Origin: Stagnihabitans sp043738565
GTDB taxonomy: Bacteria; Pseudomonadota; Alphaproteobacteria; Rhodobacterales; Rhodobacteraceae
Assembly (NCBI GenBank): GCA_043738565.1
Contig: JAYUGA010000274.1
Coordinates: 1-23,579 of the forward strand
Direction: 5' to 3'
Length of the DNA: 23,579 nucleotides
Shown: in pieces, positions 7,494-14,796 of the stretch
How positions within the stretch are numbered: the stretch's first letter is position 1
How the letters are laid out: each line of letters opens with the position of its first letter
Program-made: the position numbers and the translations under genes
The notes under the pieces: model-generated
What the model saw: the letters and a program-made list of their open reading frames with translations, nothing else
Databases searched by the model: none
What the model was told of the DNA's origin: nothing

Positions 7494-10268
7494 ATGACCG
7501 CGACTTTCGCCACGCGCCTGACGCGCCGACCCATCGCTTTTGATGCCGCTGCCGGAGCCGATGTGGCGCTGGATTTCGCGGAGCTTGGGGCTGACCTCGC
7601 CGGGCTTCTGGCGGCCAGTGCCGCGTGCAGTCCTTACCTGAAAGGTCTGCTGCAGCGCGAGGCGAACTGGCTGCGGCTTGCATTGGTGGAGCAGCCGGAA
7701 GCCGCTGTGGCAGAGGTCTTGGCGGGGTTGCAGAGACTGACCATTGATGAGCTTGGTTGCGGGTTGCGGCAGGCGAAGCGGCGGGTGGCTTTGCTGGTGG
7801 CGCTGGCTGATCTGGGTGGGGTCTGGCGGCTGGAGCAGGTGACGGGGGCGCTGACAAGCCTTGCTGACCTTGCGGTGGACCTGTGCCTGAAACGGCTGGT
7901 GGCAGAGGAGATCCGGCGCGGCAAGCTGCCGGGGGCGGTGCCGCAGGATGCGGCGACGGCGGGCGGCATGTTTGCGCTGGCGATGGGCAAGATGGGCGCG
8001 GGGGAGTTGAACTATTCCTCTGACATCGACCTGATCTGCCTGTTCGACGAGACGCGCTACCCCGGCATGGAGCACGAGGCCCGCGCCGCTTTCGTGCGCG
8101 TCACCCGCAAGATGGCGGCGCTGTTGAGCGACATCACCGATCAGGGCTATGTCTTTCGCACCGATCTGCGGCTGCGGCCCGATGCGTCGGTCATGCCGGT
8201 TTGTCTGGGGATGGCGGCGGCGGAGGCCTATTATGAGGCGGAGGGAAGGACGTGGGAGCGTGCCGCCTATATCAAGGCGCGGGTTTGTGGCGGCGATATC
8301 CGGGCCGGGGAGCGGTTTCTGGCCGCGCTGGTGCCGTTTGTCTGGCGCAAGCATCTGGATTACGCGGCGATCCAGGATGCCCATGACATGCGGCTGCGCA
8401 TCCGCGACCACCGGGGGTTGCACGGGCCTTTGGCGGTCGAAGGCCATGATCTGAAGCTGGGACAGGGTGGTATCCGCGAGATCGAGTTTTTCACCCAGAC
8501 CCGGCAGTTGATTGCGGGCGGGCGCGATGCGGCGTTGCGCTGTCGTGGCACGGTGGCGGGCTTGCGGGCGCTGGCGACGAAGGGTTGGCTGCCGGGGGAG
8601 GTGGCAGAAGAACTGGCCGGGCATTACCGGGCGCACCGGGAGCTGGAGCATCGCTTGCAGATGGTGGGCGACGCGCAGACCTATAAAATGCCGGGGACAG
8701 CCGAAGCGGTGGCGCGGATCGCGGCGTTTTCAGGGATGGCGGAACACGAGTTTCGCCACGGCCTGCTGACCCGGCTGGCGCGGGTCGAGACCTTGACCGA
8801 AGGGTTCTTCGCCCCGGCGCAGGCCGAAACCGCCCCCGATCTGTCGGACCGCGCAACCGGGATTGTTGAACGCTGGTGGCATTATCCGGCGCTGCGGTCC
8901 GACCGGGCGCGCGGCATTTTCAAACGGCTGCGACCTGCGCTGTTGCAAAAGCTGGGTCGTGCCGCCAACCCGGAGGAGGCTTTGGTGGCTTTGGACGGAT
9001 TTCTGGCCGGGTTGCCGGCGGGGGTGCAGATTTTCGCGCTGTTTGACGCCAATCCGCCGCTGGTCGATCTGATCATTGACGTTGCGGCGACATCACCGGC
9101 GCTCGCCCGTTATCTGGCGCGGAATGCCGGGGTGCTGGATGCGGTGATTGGCGGCAGTTTCTTTGCGCCCTGGCCGGGGATGGCGGCTTTGCGCGACGAT
9201 TTCACCAGACGGCTGGCACAGGCGGGGGATTATGAAAAGGCGCTGGATGCGGCGCGGGCGCTGATGAAGGAATGGCATTTCCGCATCGGGGTGCATCACC
9301 TGCGCGGTCTGGTCGATGGGTTCGAGGCAGGCAAGCACTATGCCGATCTGGCAGAGGCGGTGATTGCGGCGCTGTATCCAGTGGTGGCTGCGGATTTCGC
9401 CCGCAAACATGGCGACGGGCCGGGGCGTGGCGCGGTTGTAGTCGGCATGGGCTCGCTGGGGGCAGCGCGGCTGAATGCCGGGTCGGACCTTGACCTGATC
9501 GTGATCTACGATGCGGCGGGGGTCGAGGCGTCTGACGGTCCGAGGCCCTTGGCGGCGCGGGCCTATTATGCGCGGCTGACGCAGGCTTTGGTCACGGCGC
9601 TGACCGCACCGATGGCGGAGGGGCGGCTGTACGAGGTGGATATGCGGCTGCGGCCATCCGGTCGGCAGGGGCCGGTGGCTGCTTCGGTCGAAAGTTTCAT
9701 GGCTTACCAACGTGATGAGGCATGGACCTGGGAACATCTGGCGCTGACCCGGGCGCGGGTGCTGGCCGGGGCGGCAGGATTGGCGGCAGAGGTGGAGGCG
9801 TTTCGGCAAATCGTGCTGGTGACGAAAGGCGGCGGTGCGCAGGTGCGTGGCGATGTCGCCGAAATGAGAAGTCGTCTGGCGGAGGCCAAACCGGGTGGCG
9901 GCGCTTGGGAGGCCAAGCTGGGGCCGGGCAGGCTGATGGATGTGGAATTGCTGGCGCAAGTGCTGGCGCTGATCGCAGGCAGTCCGGCGCGCGGGGTCGA
10001 ACGGCAACTGGCGGCGGGGGTAACGGCGGGCAAACTGTCGCAAACGGAAGAGACGGCGGTGCTGGGCGCCTACAGGCTGTGCTGGCAGTTGCAGGCGGCA
10101 TCAAGGCTCTTGTCGGATCAGGTGCTGGACCCGCAGGCTTTGGGCGAGGGGGCGCGGGCGTTCTTGCTGCGAGAGGCCGGCGAGGCGAATGTGGAAGCGC
10201 TGTCAGTGCGGTTGGCACGGGTGGCGGAACGGGCGGACCGGGTGATTTCGGCGTGGATGACAGGATAG
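7494..10268 (+). CDS. glnE: Bifunctional glutamine synthetase adenylyltransferase/adenylyl-removing enzyme
   Basis: A 924-aa GlnE, which attaches AMP to, or removes it from, glutamine synthetase in response to glutamine and PII protein, so tuning nitrogen assimilation. Two nucleotidyltransferase domains are visible. The N-terminal adenylyl-removing domain has GKMGAGELNYSSDIDLI near residues 165-181. The C-terminal adenylylating domain has GSLGAARLNAGSDLDLIVIY near 652-671. Each keeps the Asp-x-Asp metal pair and is followed by an R-L-R-P element (DLRLRPDAS and DMRLRPSGRQG). The ATG at 7494 is preferred to an in-frame GTG at 7470; neither has a clear ribosome site. Length is normal for the family. 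A small unknown gene follows after 3 bp. Confidence 0.96.
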   Translation: MTATFATRLTRRPIAFDAAAGADVALDFAELGADLAGLLAASAACSPYLKGLLQREANWLRLALVEQPEAAVAEVLAGLQRLTIDELGCGLRQAKRRVALLVALADLGGVWRLEQVTGALTSLADLAVDLCLKRLVAEEIRRGKLPGAVPQDAATAGGMFALAMGKMGAGELNYSSDIDLICLFDETRYPGMEHEARAAFVRVTRKMAALLSDITDQGYVFRTDLRLRPDASVMPVCLGMAAAEAYYEAEGRTWERAAYIKARVCGGDIRAGERFLAALVPFVWRKHLDYAAIQDAHDMRLRIRDHRGLHGPLAVEGHDLKLGQGGIREIEFFTQTRQLIAGGRDAALRCRGTVAGLRALATKGWLPGEVAEELAGHYRAHRELEHRLQMVGDAQTYKMPGTAEAVARIAAFSGMAEHEFRHGLLTRLARVETLTEGFFAPAQAETAPDLSDRATGIVERWWHYPALRSDRARGIFKRLRPALLQKLGRAANPEEALVALDGFLAGLPAGVQIFALFDANPPLVDLIIDVAATSPALARYLARNAGVLDAVIGGSFFAPWPGMAALRDDFTRRLAQAGDYEKALDAARALMKEWHFRIGVHHLRGLVDGFEAGKHYADLAEAVIAALYPVVAADFARKHGDGPGRGAVVVGMGSLGAARLNAGSDLDLIVIYDAAGVEASDGPRPLAARAYYARLTQALVTALTAPMAEGRLYEVDMRLRPSGRQGPVAASVESFMAYQRDEAWTWEHLALTRARVLAGAAGLAAEVEAFRQIVLVTKGGGAQVRGDVAEMRSRLAEAKPGGGAWEAKLGPGRLMDVELLAQVLALIAGSPARGVERQLAAGVTAGKLSQTEETAVLGAYRLCWQLQAASRLLSDQVLDPQALGEGARAFLLREAGEANVEALSVRLARVAERADRVISAWMTG

Positions 10269-10271
10269 GCA

Positions 10272-10535
10272 ATGGACCTGAACGAAGCAGACCCCAAGGG
10301 GCTGGTGCGCGAAAGCTACCGGATCGAAGGGATCACTCTGGGTGAGTGCCGGTCGATCTTTCTGGACTGGGCCTTGAGCCTGCCGGTCGGGGCGGATGTC
10401 ACGCCTGCGCTGAATGTTCTGATTGCCAGCTACGTGGTGGCCAATCGCGGCCATCCGATGAATGGGGTGCTGGCTTTGGGTCTGACCCCGTCAGAGACAC
10501 CCCGGCGGCGTGGCGGGCGGTTGGGGCGGAGCTAG
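10272..10535 (+). CDS. Small conserved-type protein of unknown function, downstream of glnE
   Basis: An 87-aa protein whose function I do not recognise. It begins 3 bases after the glnE stop with AGGA about 10 bases upstream, so it is probably co-translated with glnE. The sequence looks like a real protein: an acidic start (MDLNEADPKGLVRESY), a mixed helical core (GECRSIFLDWALSLP, PALNVLIASYVVAN), and a basic C-terminus (RRRGGRLGRS). No signal peptide or clear membrane helix is seen. Its TAG stop lies inside a CTAG that also supplies the stop of the convergent VOC gene, leaving no room for a terminator. Confidence 0.7.
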   Translation: MDLNEADPKGLVRESYRIEGITLGECRSIFLDWALSLPVGADVTPALNVLIASYVVANRGHPMNGVLALGLTPSETPRRRGGRLGRS

Positions 10536-10990
10536 GCATACGCCGCCGCTTCCAAAGCGGCGATGTCGAGTTTTACCATACCCGGCATCGCCTGCATGAC
10601 CTTTCCCGTCCCCTCGGTCTGCAACAGGCGGGGCAGGGCGCGCGGGAAGATCTGCCAGCTAAGGCCGAAGCGGTCGGTCAGCCAGCCGCAGCGGCTTTCG
10701 GCACCACCATCCAGCAGGGCGTTCCAGAAGTGGTCAACCTTGGCCTGGGTGCCGACACCGACGGTGATCGAAGCGGCGGGGCCGTGTTTGACATGCGGCC
10801 CGCCGTTCAGCGCCCAGTACTCCTGGCCCATCAGCGTGAAGGCGACGGTGAAGGCGCGGTTTTGCGCGTCGCCATGCTGGCGCAAGATGCTGGTGATCGT
10901 GGCATCATCGAACAGGCTGCAATACAGCGCTGCGGCCGGTTCGGCCTGATCGTCGAACCACAGGCAGGTGGAAACGGCGGGGGCTTGCAT
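10532..10990 (-). CDS. PhnB-like VOC protein (3-dmu-9_3-mt family)
   Basis: A 152-aa protein of the PhnB/COG3865-type VOC family, often annotated by an old similarity as 3-demethylubiquinone methyltransferase; real substrates are unknown. Family landmarks are CLWFDDQAEPAAALYCSLF at the N-terminus, GQEYWALNGGPHVKHGPAAS in the middle, and GLSWQIFP near the end. The ATG at 10990 is chosen over one 27 bases upstream because GGAGAA lies 4 bases before it and it begins at the normal family position. It converges on the gene downstream of glnE with shared stop bases. Its start lies 57 bp downstream of the eda stop on the same strand, so some read-through from edd-eda is possible. Confidence 0.85.
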   Translation of the reverse strand: MQAPAVSTCLWFDDQAEPAAALYCSLFDDATITSILRQHGDAQNRAFTVAFTLMGQEYWALNGGPHVKHGPAASITVGVGTQAKVDHFWNALLDGGAESRCGWLTDRFGLSWQIFPRALPRLLQTEGTGKVMQAMPGMVKLDIAALEAAAYA

Positions 10991-11047
10991 CGGGTTCTCC
11001 CTTGGCTTGTGCGCCAAGGGTCGCCGATCTGCGCCGTTCTGTCCAGG

Positions 11048-11686
11048 CTAACGCAGGGCGGCGGCCGCGGCGGCCAGCGCGGTGATCGCGGCCCAGTCGC
11101 CGCGCAACATCGCGTCTTTCGGGGCAACCCAGGAGCCGCCGACACAGAGGATATTGGCAAGGCTCAGGTAATCCCGCGCGTTCTTCAAGGAGACGCCGCC
11201 GGTCGGGCAGAATTTGACCTGCGGGATCGGTGAGCCGATGGATTTGAGAAAGGCCGCACCGCCGGATTGTTCGGCGGGGAAGAATTTCTGCACCGTATAG
11301 CCTTTTTCCAAGAGCACCATGATCTCGGTCGCGGTGGCGGCACCGGGCAACAGCGGCAGATCGTATTCGGCGCAGGCGTCCAGGATGCGGTCGGTGGCAC
11401 CGGGGGCGACGCCAAAGGTGGCACCGGCGGCCTTGGCGGCCTTGACGTCGGCCGGGGTCAACAGGGTGCCCGCGCCGACGCGGCCACCGGGAACTTCGGA
11501 CATTGCGCGGATGGCATCAAGCGCTGCGGGCGTGCGCAGAGTGACTTCCAGTGCGGGCAGGCCGCCCTTGACCAGCGCCTCGGCCAGCTTTCCGGCGTGG
11601 GCGAGGTCGTCGATCACCAGAACCGGGACGACGGGGGCGAAGCGGCAGATTTCAGCGGTTTTCTGCGATTGTTCGGCGGGGGTCAT
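11048..11686 (-). CDS. eda: 2-dehydro-3-deoxy-phosphogluconate (KDPG) aldolase
   Basis: A 212-aa class I aldolase that splits KDPG into pyruvate and glyceraldehyde 3-phosphate, the last step unique to the Entner-Doudoroff pathway; many also act on 4-hydroxy-2-oxoglutarate. Catalytic residues are visible: Glu47 in LEVTLRT with Arg51, and the Schiff-base Lys134 in VQKFFPAE. PGAATATEIMVLLEKG and KFCPTGGVSLKNA are family signatures. The ATG at 11686 is supported by AGGAG 7-8 bases upstream; the frame extends to 11758, but that part would read through a dispersed repeat. It lies 255 bp downstream of edd, with an inverted repeat pair and a strong hairpin in between. Confidence 0.95.
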   Translation of the reverse strand: MTPAEQSQKTAEICRFAPVVPVLVIDDLAHAGKLAEALVKGGLPALEVTLRTPAALDAIRAMSEVPGGRVGAGTLLTPADVKAAKAAGATFGVAPGATDRILDACAEYDLPLLPGAATATEIMVLLEKGYTVQKFFPAEQSGGAAFLKSIGSPIPQVKFCPTGGVSLKNARDYLSLANILCVGGSWVAPKDAMLRGDWAAITALAAAAAALR

Positions 11687-11733
11687 CGGCAGGCTCCTAT
11701 ACCCCATCGGCGGGGATCGTGGTGAGGAAGGAG

Positions 11734-11781
11734 CCTCCGGCGGGGATATTCTAACCAAAATGAAAGGGGTTTCGGGACACC
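11734..11781 (+). repeat. Dispersed repeat, copy A (left arm of an inverted pair)
   Basis: About 48 bp starting CCTCCGGCGGGGATATT and continuing TAACCAAAATGAAAGG. It is nearly the exact reverse complement of 11866-11915 and shares its core with copies at 16585 and 20801. Unlike those copies it does not follow a gene in its own orientation; it lies upstream of eda on the opposite strand. Confidence 0.8.
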
Positions 11782-11816
11782 CCCACCTCGGGCCGTTTGG
11801 ACGGGGGAGGTGGGGG
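11780..11816. repeat. Strong hairpin between edd and eda
   Basis: CCCCCACCTC (11780-11789) pairs perfectly with GAGGTGGGGG (11807-11816) over a 17-base loop. It sits between the two inverted repeat arms. In an edd-eda transcript it would fold stably and may slow exonucleases, giving edd and eda messages different lifetimes, or act as a weak terminator. Confidence 0.65.
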
Positions 11817-11865
11817 GCCTTTCACTTCGGACGGTCATCGGCGTCCCCGCCTGTACCGTACCTTA

Positions 11866-11915
11866 GGTGTCCCTCTGAAACCCTTTCATTTTGGTTAAAA
11901 TATCCTCGCCGAAGG
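11866..11915 (-). repeat. Dispersed repeat, copy B (right arm), downstream of edd
   Basis: Read on the minus strand it starts CCTTCGGCGAGGATATT about 26 bases after the edd stop and continues TTAACCAAAATGAAAGGG. It matches copy A (11734-11781) with a few mismatches over 48-50 bp in opposite orientation. Together they could form a long stem in the edd-eda transcript. Confidence 0.8.
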
Positions 11916-11941
11916 CTAAAAGTTTTTGCGTATTGTAGCCA

Positions 11942-13744
11942 TCAGTACAGGCTGCTGGCCCCCATTGTCGAGGCACCGACGTTGCGGCGGAAGGTTTCGA
12001 ACAACTCGCGTCCGGTGCCCCAGGTATTCTGGCTGAGGTCGGCGGTGGCCGGGGTGCGGGTTTCGAAATCCGGGGCCAAGGTTGCGATGGTGCCGGCCAC
12101 GGCGTCAAGCCGCACGATGTCGCCGTCGCGCAGGCGGGCGAGCGGGCCGCCGGCGGCGGCTTCGGGCGAGACATGGATGGCGGCGGGGACTTTTCCCGAG
12201 GCGCCGGACATGCGGCCATCGGTGACGAGGGCGACTTTCAAGCCGCGATCTTGCAGTACGGACAGGGTCGGGATGAGGGAGTGCAGTTCGGGCATGCCAT
12301 TGGCTTGCGGGCCCTGGAAGCGGACGACGACCACGGTGTCGGTGGTGAACTCGCCCGCCTTGAAGGCGGCTTTGACGGCGTGCTGGTCGTGGAAGATCCG
12401 GCAGGGGGCCTCGATGATGTGGCGTTCCTGCGCTACGGCAGAGACTTTGATCACGCCACGACCGAGATTTCCGCTCAGTTGGCGCAGGCCGCCGCTGGTG
12501 GCGAATGGCTCGGCGGCGGAGCGCAGGATTTTGTCGTTGAGGCTGGTGGCGGGGCCCGGCTCCCATGCCAGATGGCCGCCGCGGAGTTTGGGCTCGGTGC
12601 GGTAGAGGCTGAGGCCGTCGCCGAAGATGGTCGCGGCGTCGGCGTGCAAAAGTCCGGCGTCCATCAACTGGCCCATCATGTAGCCGATGCCGCCGGCGGC
12701 GTGGAAGTGGTTCACGTCGGCGAGGCCGTTGGGGTAAACCTTGGCCATCAGCGGCACGGTTTGCGAGATGTCCTCGAAATCCTGCAAATCGAGGAGGATA
12801 CCCGAGGCGTGGGCCATTGCAGGCAGGTGCAGCACGAGGTTGGTGGAGCCTCCGGTCGCCATCAGGCCGACGAGGCCGTTGACATAGGCGCGTTCGTCGA
12901 GGACTTCGCCAGCCGGGCGGTAGTCATTGCCAAGGGCGGTGATGGAAGTCGCGCGTTCGACTGCGGCGATGGTCAGCGCCTCGCGCAACGGCGTGCCCGG
13001 GTTGACGAAGGAGGAACCGGGCAGGTGCAGGCCCATGAACTCCATCAGCATCTGGTTGGTGTTGGCGGTGCCATAGAAGGTGCAGGTGCCGATGCCGTGA
13101 TAGGAGGCCATCTCTGCCGCCATCAGGTCTTCGCGGCTGGCGGTGCCATTGGCGAAGGCGTTGCGGACGCGGGATTTTTCGTCATTGGGCAGGCCGGAGG
13201 TCATCGGACCGGCAGGGACGAAGACCGCAGGGATATGGCCGAAAGTGGCAGCGGCGATGATCAGGCCGGGGACGATCTTGTCGCAGACGCCAAGGTAGAG
13301 GGCGGCGTCGAAGACGTTGTGCGACAGGGCGATACCTGCGGCGAGGGCGATCACGTCGCGGGAAAAGAGCGACAGTTCCATGCCGTCCTGGCCCTGGGTC
13401 ACGCCGTCGCACATCGCAGGGACACCGCCTGCGACCTGGGCGGTTGCCCCCATCCGGCGGGCGGTGGCGCGGATCAGCTCGGGATAATGTTCGTAAGGCT
13501 GATGGGCCGACAGCATGTCGTTGTAGGCGGTGACGATGCCGATGTTGGGCTGCCGGGTGGCGGCGAGGGCGGGCTTGTCGCCGGTCATCGCGGCATAGGC
13601 ATGGGCCTGATTGCCGCAGGAAATATGGGCGCGGGCGGGGCCGGCTTTGGCGGCGCGGGCCATGCGGTCCAGATAGGTCGCGCGGGTGGCTGCCGAGCGG
13701 GTGCGGATGCGGTCTGTCACGCGGGCGATGGTGGGGTGAAGCAT
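11942..13744 (-). CDS. edd: Phosphogluconate dehydratase
   Basis: A 600-aa IlvD/Edd-family dehydratase that converts 6-phosphogluconate to KDPG, the first step of the Entner-Doudoroff pathway in the cytosol. Cluster-binding cysteines expected for the [4Fe-4S] dehydratases are at Cys112 (MCDGVTQGQDGMELSL), Cys154 (LGVCDKIVPG) and Cys221 (GTCTFYGTANTNQ). Other signatures include ATGGSTNLVLHLPA and VTDGRMSGASGKVPAAIHV. The ATG at 13744 has AAGGAG 6 bases upstream. Its length matches the Edd subgroup rather than IlvD. A sigma-70-like promoter with an overlapping palindromic operator lies directly upstream, and eda follows on the same strand, so the two are probably co-regulated. Confidence 0.96.
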   Translation of the reverse strand: MLHPTIARVTDRIRTRSAATRATYLDRMARAAKAGPARAHISCGNQAHAYAAMTGDKPALAATRQPNIGIVTAYNDMLSAHQPYEHYPELIRATARRMGATAQVAGGVPAMCDGVTQGQDGMELSLFSRDVIALAAGIALSHNVFDAALYLGVCDKIVPGLIIAAATFGHIPAVFVPAGPMTSGLPNDEKSRVRNAFANGTASREDLMAAEMASYHGIGTCTFYGTANTNQMLMEFMGLHLPGSSFVNPGTPLREALTIAAVERATSITALGNDYRPAGEVLDERAYVNGLVGLMATGGSTNLVLHLPAMAHASGILLDLQDFEDISQTVPLMAKVYPNGLADVNHFHAAGGIGYMMGQLMDAGLLHADAATIFGDGLSLYRTEPKLRGGHLAWEPGPATSLNDKILRSAAEPFATSGGLRQLSGNLGRGVIKVSAVAQERHIIEAPCRIFHDQHAVKAAFKAGEFTTDTVVVVRFQGPQANGMPELHSLIPTLSVLQDRGLKVALVTDGRMSGASGKVPAAIHVSPEAAAGGPLARLRDGDIVRLDAVAGTIATLAPDFETRTPATADLSQNTWGTGRELFETFRRNVGASTMGASSLY

Positions 13745-13772
13745 GGCGGCTCCTTGGGGCGGGTTCGGGGTA

Positions 13773-13801
13773 TTTTAGCAGAGATTGTTAGCGCTAACAA
13801 C
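13773..13801 (-). promoter_or_regulatory. edd promoter with overlapping LacI-type operator
   Basis: The minus strand shows TTGTTA (13801-13796), 17 bases, then TAAAAT (13778-13773), a fair sigma-70-type promoter with a start near 13766. The perfect 16-bp palindrome TTGTTAGCGCTAACAA (13786-13801) covers the -35 box and half of the spacer. Its central CG and TTAGCGCTAA core are typical of LacI/GalR-family operators. Bound repressor would block RNA polymerase; the inducer is probably a sugar acid or phosphorylated sugar. The repressor gene is not in the window. Confidence 0.75.
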
Positions 13802-13851
13802 GGGCATTCGCGGTGCGACGGGATCGACGATTGATGGCAAGTTTGGAAACG

Positions 13852-13907
13852 ATTCCGAATGATTCTGTATGATTCTGTGGCTGATTTCCGGTTTGCCACC
13901 AGATTCC
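13852..13907. promoter_or_regulatory. Cluster of four GANTC (CcrM) sites, three in a 10-bp tandem repeat
   Basis: GATTC occurs at 13852, 13862, 13872 and 13903. The first three lie in tandem 10-bp units (GATTCCGAAT, GATTCTGTAT, GATTCTGTGG), so they face the same side of the helix. GANTC is the methylation site of CcrM in most alphaproteobacteria. The cluster is between the edd promoter and the lipoprotein gene and could serve either. Confidence 0.5.
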
Positions 13908-14034
13908 GCCGCTGTTTGTTGCCATTTTCGCGCCAAAGACCGCGGAAATGCACGGAATTTTACGCAATTTGGCCACATTGCCGCTTCATCTTGGGCGAAA
14001 GGTCAAAGGGCGTAAAGCCTCAGAGGATGCCAAA

Positions 14035-14754
14035 ATGCGCTATATGAAATCTCTTGTCGTCATCGCACTGTCGCTGGGACTGGCGGCCTGTTCAACGAGT
14101 TATCCCAGCCGCAACCTGACCGACAGCGGATTGTCTGTCGGCGCAGCCAGCCCGGTTGTCGAGGGCGGCATGGTGCTGGAGCCGGTTCAATACAACGTGG
14201 CCCGGATCAACGTGGACGTGCCGCGCACGCTGCGGGTGTCGGAAGCCAATGTGTTCTACCCGATTGCCGACATCGTCTGGCATGGCGACCCGCTTGGCGA
14301 CCGCTATGCACAGGTTGCCACGATCCTTCAGGAGGGTCTGGCGACCGGCACGGCAGGGATGAAAGCCGGGCGTGCGGTTGAGGTGGATGCGCAACTGACG
14401 CGCTTCCACGCGCTGACGCCCAAGACGCGCTATACTGTGGGCGGCGAGCATAACACCGAGTTTCTGCTGACGGTACGGGATGCCACGACCGGCGAGGTTC
14501 TGGATGGGCCGCGCAAGGTTCTGGCATCGGTCCGTGCCGCGGGCGGGCAGCGGGCGCTGGACGAGGAAGCCGCTGGAATCACGCAGAAGTCGGTGATCGA
14601 GGCGCGGATTGCGGTGGTGATCGCCCAGGAACTGTCGCGGCGTCTGGTGCCCGCGACGACCATTGCGGTCCCGTTGACGGTCAGCCGCAACGTCTTCGCC
14701 CCGGCGGATCTGCCGCTGGTCGATTGGAATGGCGCGCTCAGGCCCGCGAACTGA
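14035..14754 (+). CDS. Lipoprotein of unknown function (DUF6778-like)
   Basis: A 239-aa predicted lipoprotein. The signal peptide MRYMKSLVVIALSLGLAAC ends in a lipobox with Cys19, followed by Ser-Thr-Ser-Tyr, which favours export to the outer membrane over inner-membrane retention. The mature part contains VNVFYPIADIVWHGDP-like and VEVDAQLTRFHALTPKTRYTVGG-like stretches, which I associate with a Rhodobacterales family called DUF6778; that name is from memory and uncertain. The ATG at 14035 is chosen because AGAGGA lies 7 bases upstream; a second ATG at 14044 is possible. It stands alone, 43 bp before the rRNA methyltransferase gene on the same strand. GANTC sites lie 130-180 bp upstream. Confidence 0.82.
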   Translation: MRYMKSLVVIALSLGLAACSTSYPSRNLTDSGLSVGAASPVVEGGMVLEPVQYNVARINVDVPRTLRVSEANVFYPIADIVWHGDPLGDRYAQVATILQEGLATGTAGMKAGRAVEVDAQLTRFHALTPKTRYTVGGEHNTEFLLTVRDATTGEVLDGPRKVLASVRAAGGQRALDEEAAGITQKSVIEARIAVVIAQELSRRLVPATTIAVPLTVSRNVFAPADLPLVDWNGALRPAN

Positions 14755-14796
14755 GGCGGGACTTTCCATACCGGCGGGAAGGCAGTAAGGGGGGGC

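Noticed and set aside
12173..13834. A 553-codon plus-strand frame opposite edd
   Set aside because: Antisense shadow of edd: glycine-rich repetitive composition, no ribosome site, and edd is certain.
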